Shown here piece by piece: positions 1-5,094 of a DNA stretch of 5,094 nucleotides (positions are counted from its first letter, which is position 1; every line of letters begins with the position of its first letter). Under the pieces are notes generated by a model, which did not search any database, was not told the DNA's origin, and saw only the letters and a program-made list of their open reading frames with translations. The DNA comes from an uncultured Desulfobulbaceae bacterium (GTDB taxonomy: Bacteria; Desulfobacterota; Desulfobulbia; Desulfobulbales; Desulfobulbaceae), in the NCBI GenBank assembly GCA_947260045.1, contig CAMYOP010000212.1, positions 1-5,094 on the forward strand, read 5' to 3'. The position numbers and the translations under genes were made by a program.

Positions 1-7
1 ATGGAAA

Positions 8-1846
8 TCACTCGGCTTCTGTACTTTGAGTGGGATTCTTTTTCTGTGCGCCTTCCATTATTCTTTGTAGGTCCTTTCCTTCAATCTTTTCCTTATCAAG
101 GAGTTCTTTTGCGGCTTGATCTAGGACATCCTGTTTATCCTCCAAAATAGCCAGGGCTATCTGGTACTGTTTGTCTATTATTTCTCTGACTTCAGTATCA
201 ATCATGCGCGCCGTTTCCTCGCTGTACTCATGAGGGCCGCCTAAGCCAGCTTGGGGAAGAAATTGTGCTCGGGGCTCTCCTTTGAGATATACCTGGCCAA
301 GGTGCTCACTCATGCCATATTCAATAATCATGGAGCGGGCAATGTCAGTAGCCTTGGAAAGATCATTATGGGCCCCTGTGGAAATATCTTCAAAGATTAA
401 TTTTTCAGCGGCTCTTCCGCCAAGCAGGATAGCTATTTTGTTGAGGAGCTCGGATTTTAACATTAAAAAACGATCTTCTGTGGGGACTTGCATAGTATAG
501 CCAAGGGCGGCAATTCCTCTGGGAACAATGGTGATTTTCTGGACAGGGTCCGTTCCCGGTAGTGACATTGCAACAAGGGCGTGGCCAACTTCGTGATAGG
601 CGACAATTTTGCGCTCTTTGGGGATAATCAGTCTGTTTTTTTTCTCAAGCCCGGCGACTATTCTTTCAACCGCTTCTTCAAACTGGGCCATTTCTACCCG
701 CTTGCCCCCTGTACGAACGGTCAGAAGTGCAGCTTCATTTACCAGGTTGGCAAGATCCGCTCCAACCATGCCAGCAGTCATGGAGGCAAGTTTTTCCAGG
801 TCTATATCTCCGAGTTGGGTCAGGTTTTTTAGGTGTACTTCAAGAATTTTTTGTCTGCCAGTTTTGTCTGGCCTGTCAACAAGCACCTGTCGGTCAAATC
901 TGCCAGGGCGAAGCAACGCCGGGTCCAGTACCTCGGGACGGTTGGTAGCTGCCATTAAAATGACACCAATGTTGGTGTCAAAACCATCAAGCTCAACAAG
1001 GAGTTGATTGAGGGTCTGCTCACGTTCATCGTGTCCACCAACGCCGCCAATGCCGCGTGCTTTTCCCAGTGCATCGAGTTCGTCAATGAAAATGATGCAG
1101 GGAGCATTCTTTTTTGCCTCTTCAAAAAGATCTCTGACTCTTGCTGCTCCAAGCCCAACAAACATCTCAACAAATTCAGATCCACTTATGCTGTAAAAAG
1201 GGACTGCACTTTCACCTGCCACAGCTTTTGCCAGCATGGTTTTGCCAGTACCTGGAGCGCCGACAAGGAGTATACCTTTGGGCATTTTGCCGCCGAATTC
1301 AGTGAACTTGTCTGGTGTTTTTAAAAACTCAACGACCTCCTCAAGCTCAGTTTTTGCCTCGTCGACACCTGCAACATCGTCAAAGGTGATGCCCATGTCT
1401 TCCTGTTTGTAGATTTTGGCTTTACTTTTACCAAGTGACATAAAACCTGGCTGCTGAGTAGCCATCTTCTTCATAAGGACAAACCAGACACCCAAAAAGA
1501 TAAAAACTGGCAATAACCATGAAATCATATCACGCAGGAAGGTGGATTCAATCTGTCCGGCAAATTCAACGTGATGTTTTTTGAGAAGAGCTGATATTTC
1601 CGGCTCAACTTTAATGGTGCGAAAATAGGTTGGTATTTCTCCTTGTGTTTCAGGAGTCAAGCGTCCCTGAATATGATTGCTGGTGACCGAAACCTCAGCT
1701 ATTTTTCCAGCATCCAGATATTCGAGGAAGGTTGAATAGGAAATGGTTTTGACAGCATAGGAAGAGGCGATGAAATTCTGAGCTATTAATACCACCCAGA
1801 TCCCAATGATGAAGTACCAGATGGAAAATTTATGATGTTTTTTCAT
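8..1846 (-). CDS. ftsH: ATP-dependent zinc metalloprotease FtsH
   Basis: FtsH is a hexameric inner-membrane AAA+ protease that extracts and degrades membrane proteins and some unstable cytoplasmic ones. The 612 residues (numbered from the start at 1846) match the usual 600-650. In order: transmembrane helix about 8-26; periplasmic domain about 27-105; second helix about 106-126; Walker A GAPGTGKT 196-203; pore loop FVGLG with F229; Walker B IIFIDE 251-256; second region of homology 301-319 with arginine fingers R313 and R316; zinc site HEVGH 418-422; likely third zinc ligand D495 in TGAHNDL; helical C-terminal tail. All key residues are present, so it should be active. An in-frame ATG at 1864 would add six residues (MARRIT) but has no good ribosome binding site. 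The ATG at 1846 has GGAG seven bases upstream and gives the typical MKKHHKFS N-terminus. The gene follows the YihY-family gene by 40 bases with no terminator between. It may be one of several FtsH paralogues; this window cannot show that. Confidence 0.97.
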   Translation of the reverse strand: MKKHHKFSIWYFIIGIWVVLIAQNFIASSYAVKTISYSTFLEYLDAGKIAEVSVTSNHIQGRLTPETQGEIPTYFRTIKVEPEISALLKKHHVEFAGQIESTFLRDMISWLLPVFIFLGVWFVLMKKMATQQPGFMSLGKSKAKIYKQEDMGITFDDVAGVDEAKTELEEVVEFLKTPDKFTEFGGKMPKGILLVGAPGTGKTMLAKAVAGESAVPFYSISGSEFVEMFVGLGAARVRDLFEEAKKNAPCIIFIDELDALGKARGIGGVGGHDEREQTLNQLLVELDGFDTNIGVILMAATNRPEVLDPALLRPGRFDRQVLVDRPDKTGRQKILEVHLKNLTQLGDIDLEKLASMTAGMVGADLANLVNEAALLTVRTGGKRVEMAQFEEAVERIVAGLEKKNRLIIPKERKIVAYHEVGHALVAMSLPGTDPVQKITIVPRGIAALGYTMQVPTEDRFLMLKSELLNKIAILLGGRAAEKLIFEDISTGAHNDLSKATDIARSMIIEYGMSEHLGQVYLKGEPRAQFLPQAGLGGPHEYSEETARMIDTEVREIIDKQYQIALAILEDKQDVLDQAAKELLDKEKIEGKDLQRIMEGAQKKNPTQSTEAE

Positions 1847-1853
1847 TGTTATT

Positions 1854-1857
1854 CTCC
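1854..1857 (-). promoter_or_regulatory. Shine-Dalgarno site deciding the ftsH start
   Basis: On the minus strand GGAG lies seven bases before the ATG at 1846-1844 (GGAGAATAACAATG). The upstream in-frame ATG at 1864 is preceded by AGTAAGCTATAGAA, which has no comparable site. This favours the shorter FtsH. GGAG lies inside the six-codon extension that the longer reading would translate. Confidence 0.75.
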
Positions 1858-1886
1858 GGGCCATTTCTATAGCTTACTGATAATCA

Positions 1887-3347
1887 TCATATGCCACGTG
1901 GAAAAGCATCTTTTTTAATAGCTGCCTCAGCAGCCTCTATAACCTGTGTTGAAAAAAGGCCTCCTGGAGTAGGGGTTTCTTCAGTTCCCAGAAAGAGTCG
2001 TACAACTTCTTTTGCTTCAAACGAATCTGGTGGAGCTGCAGGAAAAAAAATAGGGGGGTCTTCCTGGAGACGATGAAGCAGTGCTCCTTTGGTGAGTGTA
2101 TCAATAATATCCTGAATATCTGCAGGCAGCTCTTCATTATGGGCGAGCAGCAGACTGTCAAAGGTTGAAGGTCTGCGGTTGGTAAAATCACTATACACTG
2201 TTTCCAGTACATCAAAGGCCAGCTGCAGTTTTCTTTTGGGTGATCCTTTGGTTCCGGGCAGATGATAGAGGTTGCGATGCTGGACCGCGTAGGCAAGTGA
2301 AGCGCCAAGCAAAATGAACATCCAGCCCAGTTGCATCCAGATGAGAAAGAGGGGAAGTGTTGCAAAAGAGCCATAAATGGCATTGTATTTAGATACCCCT
2401 ACCTGGAGGAAAATATAGAATTTTTGTACGACAAGCCAGGAAGCAGCAGCAAAGATAGCTCCTGAAAAGGCGGCATAGGTATGAACTTTGACATTGGGGA
2501 AAAATAGATACATTACCATCAGGCTCAGAACCACAAATATAAAAGGGATGAGCTTGAGCAACATTGTTACCGCCCAGGCTGAAGGAATAAAAGTGTTGAG
2601 ATAGGCCAATATTTTCGGGCTGGCTAGAACTGCATCGCCTGCCAGGGCAACATTTATGGAAACTGGAAGCAAGATGAGAAGTGCCAGATAATCCATTATT
2701 TTTCGAAAAAGTGAGCGGCCGCGTTTTGTATGCCAGATGGCATTCATGGATTCTTCAATGGTACTCAATACCAGAATGACGGCATAGAGTAAGCCAACAA
2801 TGCCAAAGGCTCCAAGTGTCGCGAAGTTGGTGCGGTTGACATAGCTAAAAATAGTATCAACTCCACTTCGCAGATGGTCTACCAGATCTTTTTCATTTAG
2901 AGGAGGTTCACCGGGAACGTTTGTTAGATCAGGAGTAAGTTCAGCGGGACTTTCAGTATTCTTTTTTGTGTTGTCAGGGTCTATTGAATCAATGAACTTA
3001 TAGGCAGCAATTTTTAGCTGGTCATCTTTCCCTAAGCCTTTAAGGACTGCAGTGGACATAGCCAGAAGCGGAATCAGGGAGAGCATCACAGAGAAGGTTA
3101 AAGCTGATGCACGCAGGGTAATCCCTGAGCGTGTAAATTCTCCCATCATGATGAGACAGACACGAAGACAAGTTCTGACGACAAGCAGATAGAAAGGTTC
3201 TTCTTTTCTATGCTCAAAAGCCCACTGATTTATTATGCCTTTTTTACTATTTATTCCCTGCGTGTCGGGGGGCTTATCTGAAAAATATTGCTGTGATGAA
3301 TTTTCCTTATTCAAATGTCCTCTCTTGTCAGTTCCTGGTGTAACCAT
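1887..3347 (-). CDS. YihY/virulence factor BrkB family inner-membrane protein with C-terminal winged-helix-like domain
   Basis: This is an integral membrane protein of the YihY/BrkB family, long misnamed ribonuclease BN; its true role is not settled. The 486 residues begin with about 75 polar, cytoplasmic residues. Helices follow at about 80-101 (ASALTFSVMLSLIPLLAMS, a family hallmark), 176-197, 216-236, 258-283, 291-310 and 328-355. The last carries the family signature YNAIYGSFATLPLFLIW (321-337). The loop at 102-175 should be periplasmic and is long, polar and proline-rich at 121-152. Residues about 371-456 form a soluble tail that resembles a winged helix. The gene overlaps the kinase gene by 37 bases. 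The ATG at 3347 has only a GAG two bases upstream. A TTG at 3314, overlapping the kinase stop as TTGA and preceded by GAGAGG, is an alternative start giving 475 residues. The gene ends in tandem TGA TGA stops (1889-1884). The family call is firm; the function is unknown. Confidence 0.9.
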   Translation of the reverse strand: MVTPGTDKRGHLNKENSSQQYFSDKPPDTQGINSKKGIINQWAFEHRKEEPFYLLVVRTCLRVCLIMMGEFTRSGITLRASALTFSVMLSLIPLLAMSTAVLKGLGKDDQLKIAAYKFIDSIDPDNTKKNTESPAELTPDLTNVPGEPPLNEKDLVDHLRSGVDTIFSYVNRTNFATLGAFGIVGLLYAVILVLSTIEESMNAIWHTKRGRSLFRKIMDYLALLILLPVSINVALAGDAVLASPKILAYLNTFIPSAWAVTMLLKLIPFIFVVLSLMVMYLFFPNVKVHTYAAFSGAIFAAASWLVVQKFYIFLQVGVSKYNAIYGSFATLPLFLIWMQLGWMFILLGASLAYAVQHRNLYHLPGTKGSPKRKLQLAFDVLETVYSDFTNRRPSTFDSLLLAHNEELPADIQDIIDTLTKGALLHRLQEDPPIFFPAAPPDSFEAKEVVRLFLGTEETPTPGGLFSTQVIEAAEAAIKKDAFPRGI

Positions 3348-5017
3348 TTCTCAATAATTTCAAAAACAATTTCTCTTTTGATAGGTTTGCTGATGTAGTC
3401 ATTCATGCCTGCTTCAATGCAGATCTCACGGTCTCCTTTCATTGCATTGGCTGTCATCGCAACTATTGGCACATCATTAAACCCAAGTTTTCTGATTTGG
3501 CGGGTGGCCTCCAGGCCATCCATCTCTGGCATTTGGACATCCATAAGAATAAGGTCATATTTTTTAGGATCGCTTGCGAAGGTCTCGACAGCTATCTTGC
3601 CATTATCAGCACTATCGACCTTGTATCCAGCCTTTGTCAGTATGAGTGTTGCTAGTTTTTTATTTACAGGGTTGTCTTCAGCCAGCAGAAGCTGAGTCGC
3701 TTCCTTGGCCTCTTCCTTGATGACGTACCTGGTTATGAGTTGGTCGTTTTTGGCTTGGTCACCTTTTTGCTCATTTTTTAAAAGCATTCTTTCCAGTGTA
3801 CGGATAATGATTGATTTACTTGAAGGTTTACTCAAAAACGCATCAAAGCCAACTTCTTGACAACGCTTGGCAACACGCTCCAGTCCTGAGGAAAAGGCCA
3901 TGAGTGGAATTTTTTTGTCTTTACTTTTTTCATAGATCATTTGGGCCACAGTAAAGCCATCAGGCGCAGGCATGAAAATGTCTATAATGCCCAGGTCAAA
4001 AGGTTTACCTTCTGCCATTGCCTCGTCGACAATTGCTTCAGTCTCCTTGCTATTAATAACGGGAGTAACCAACATTCCGATCCCGTCGAGCATTTTGGTA
4101 AGTATTTGAAGGCTGGTTTGATTATCATCGACAATAAGTATTTTTTTATTTTCAAGAGGGATTTTCTGAGACAACACTTCCTCTGGTATCTTGGCTTTTC
4201 CCATAACGGCGGTGAAGTGAAATGTAGAACCTTTACCGATTTCACTTTCAGCCCAAACCTTTCCATTCATGAGAATGGCAATTTTTTTGCAAATGGAAAG
4301 GCCTAGTCCTGTACCGCCATATTTCCTGGTGGTGGATCCATCAGCCTGTTCAAAGGCAACAAAAATTGACTCTAATTTGTCTTTAGGGATGCCAACACCT
4401 GTATCACGGATTTTTACATGTAAAGTGAGAGTGTCTTCTGTTTCACCATCCAGCTCAATGGAGAGCTCCAGCTCTCCTTTTTCGGTGAATTTAGCGGAAT
4501 TACCGAGAAGATTGATAAGAACCTGGCGAAAACGGCCAGGGTCTCCTGATATTTTAACTGGAAGTTTTGGATCGATGTTGCAGAGTATCTCAATGGGCTT
4601 TGTGATCACGCGGGGTTTGATAAGATCACAGACGTCCTTTGCGGTTATCTCTGGATCGAAATCAATAAGCTCAAGATCCATTTTGCCTGCTTCTATCTTG
4701 GAAAAATCGAGGATATCGTTGATAAGGTAGAGGAGAGCTTCTGCACTTCGTTTGATAGTTTGGGCAAATTCGTTTTGTTCTGTATCAAGCTTGGTATCAA
4801 TCAGCATATCTGTAAAGCCGATGACTCCATTCATGGGTGTACGAATCTCATGGCTCATGGAGGCGAGAAATTCACTCTTTGAAACATTTGCCGCTTCGGC
4901 TTCTTTTTTGGCTTGTCTGAGTTCCGCTGTCTGTCGCTTTATTTCTGCCTGTAATTGATTGGAATAGTTTTTTTGCTGTTCCTGAACTTTTTGGTAATTT
5001 TGCACATTTTCCAACAT
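3311..5017 (-). CDS. Hybrid sensor histidine kinase with two C-terminal receiver domains, no sensor domain
   Basis: This is a BarA/ArcB-style hybrid kinase: it autophosphorylates on histidine and passes phosphate to its own receivers. Its 568 residues show, in order: a coiled coil (about 5-45); HisKA with H-box SHEIRTPMNG and H56; HATPase with N-box around N169/N173, G1 DTGVGIP (205-211), FEQAD (222-226) and G2 GGTGLGLSI (234-242); receiver 1 about 292-410 (acidic pair D297/D298, phosphoacceptor D346, S376, K397); receiver 2 about 443-560 (E447/D448, D493, T522, K544). Every catalytic residue is present. There is no transmembrane segment, PAS, GAF or HAMP, so as written it is cytoplasmic with no input domain, and no Hpt domain is present. 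The ATG at 5017 lacks a Shine-Dalgarno site and falls inside the coiled coil. An in-frame TAA at 5033-5035 blocks a longer frame, and the upstream frame reads as a possible missing N-terminal part. Its 3' end overlaps the YihY-family gene. The identity of the signal and of any downstream regulator is unknown. Confidence 0.93.
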   Translation of the reverse strand: MLENVQNYQKVQEQQKNYSNQLQAEIKRQTAELRQAKKEAEAANVSKSEFLASMSHEIRTPMNGVIGFTDMLIDTKLDTEQNEFAQTIKRSAEALLYLINDILDFSKIEAGKMDLELIDFDPEITAKDVCDLIKPRVITKPIEILCNIDPKLPVKISGDPGRFRQVLINLLGNSAKFTEKGELELSIELDGETEDTLTLHVKIRDTGVGIPKDKLESIFVAFEQADGSTTRKYGGTGLGLSICKKIAILMNGKVWAESEIGKGSTFHFTAVMGKAKIPEEVLSQKIPLENKKILIVDDNQTSLQILTKMLDGIGMLVTPVINSKETEAIVDEAMAEGKPFDLGIIDIFMPAPDGFTVAQMIYEKSKDKKIPLMAFSSGLERVAKRCQEVGFDAFLSKPSSKSIIIRTLERMLLKNEQKGDQAKNDQLITRYVIKEEAKEATQLLLAEDNPVNKKLATLILTKAGYKVDSADNGKIAVETFASDPKKYDLILMDVQMPEMDGLEATRQIRKLGFNDVPIVAMTANAMKGDREICIEAGMNDYISKPIKREIVFEIIEKWLHQELTREDI

Positions 5018-5032
5018 GATAACGTGGAATTT

Positions 5033-5094
5033 TTACTCAAGTGCATCTGACTTTCGATTTAACTTTTTTTTTTGAATCTGCATTCGCTTGACTG
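5033..5094 (-). CDS. Partial 3' end of an upstream gene, possibly a receiver-domain protein
   Basis: Only the last 19 codons are visible before a TAA at 5035-5033; the gene would continue beyond the right edge. The frame is the same as that of the kinase, and reads VKRMQIQKKKLNRKSDALE then stop. A short basic helix running into a possible coiled coil is what commonly follows the last helix of a response-regulator receiver when another domain comes after it. The five sense codons after the stop (KFHVI) lead straight into the kinase ATG and extend the helical pattern. Both other minus-strand frames also hit stops here, so this frame is chosen on resemblance, not on exclusion. It could instead be the end of an unrelated gene or non-coding sequence. 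A run of ten A lies inside it. Confidence 0.4.
   Translation of the reverse strand, partial: VKRMQIQKKKLNRKSDALE
5064..5073 (-). repeat. Ten-base poly-A homopolymer (poly-T on the plus strand)
   Basis: The plus strand has ten consecutive T, which read as A on the coding strand and fall within the KKK codons of the partial upstream frame. Tracts of this length are prone to polymerase slippage and to sequencing errors. A one-base slip from the frame used by the kinase would lead to TAA or TGA soon after, so slippage here would shorten or alter the upstream product rather than join it to the kinase. Confidence 0.6.

Noticed and set aside
609..1007. A 132-residue plus-strand open frame opposite ftsH
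   Set aside because: It lies entirely antisense to the conserved AAA+ core of FtsH, has a low-complexity serine- and arginine-rich translation and no recognisable domain; it is a shadow frame.
1847..1886. Possible terminator or promoter between the YihY-family gene and ftsH
   Set aside because: The 40 bases contain only a tiny TGATTATCA palindrome and the ftsH ribosome binding site; there is no stable stem with a T-run and no convincing -35/-10 pair.
1894..1901. The palindrome CCACGTGG near the end of the YihY-family gene
   Set aside because: It is eight bases encoding the last P-R-G codons and is isolated, with no second copy or promoter elements nearby; it is likely to be chance.
1937..2383. 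A 148-residue minus-strand frame overlapping the 3' part of the YihY-family gene in another frame
   Set aside because: The YihY-family frame continues intact through this region with its family signature, so this is not a frameshifted remnant. The alternative translation is rich in C, F, H and S with no domain.
3941..4306. A 121-residue plus-strand frame opposite the kinase
   Set aside because: It is antisense to the HATPase and receiver 1 coding sequence, which is fully conserved; no ribosome binding site or domain supports it.
4269..4730. A 153-residue plus-strand frame opposite the kinase ATPase domain
   Set aside because: Its serine-rich translation is the expected shadow of the opposite coding strand.

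Overview
The window is a compact bacterial stretch, about 45% GC by eye, with three complete protein genes. All lie on the minus strand and are packed head to tail with almost no intergenic DNA. In the order of transcription (right to left) they are a cytoplasmic hybrid histidine kinase (5017 to 3311), a YihY/BrkB-family inner-membrane protein (3347 to 1887) and the membrane-anchored AAA+ zinc protease FtsH (start most likely 1846, stop at 8). At the far right edge, the last 62 bases hold what looks like the 3' end of a fourth, upstream gene that ends at a TAA at 5033-5035. It is in the same reading frame as the kinase. I see no RNA gene, mobile element, CRISPR array or obvious rho-independent terminator. 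No gap between genes exceeds about 40 bases, so the genes are probably co-transcribed.

The organism is a Gram-negative-type bacterium. The FtsH and YihY types and the abundance of hybrid kinases would suit Desulfobacterota (the former deltaproteobacteria, Desulfobulbales-like). This is an impression from sequence style only and should be treated as weak.

Region by region: 5033-5094 is a partial upstream reading frame whose sequence resembles the tail of a receiver domain running into a coiled coil. 3311-5017 is a kinase with no sensor domain: coiled coil, HisKA (H56), HATPase and two receiver domains (D346 and D493). 1887-3347 is a roughly six-helix membrane protein with an unusually long polar first periplasmic loop and a cytoplasmic C-terminal domain that looks like a winged helix. 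8-1864 is a complete FtsH with all catalytic residues present.

The most interesting point is at the right edge. The kinase begins abruptly in the middle of a coiled coil, has no visible ribosome binding site, and is separated from the upstream frame only by one in-frame TAA and five sense codons. This suggests a receiver-kinase-receiver-receiver protein split by a nonsense change (for example CAA to TAA), or a naturally split pair. The rest of the window is fairly ordinary, and I see no strong evidence for a wholly new system.
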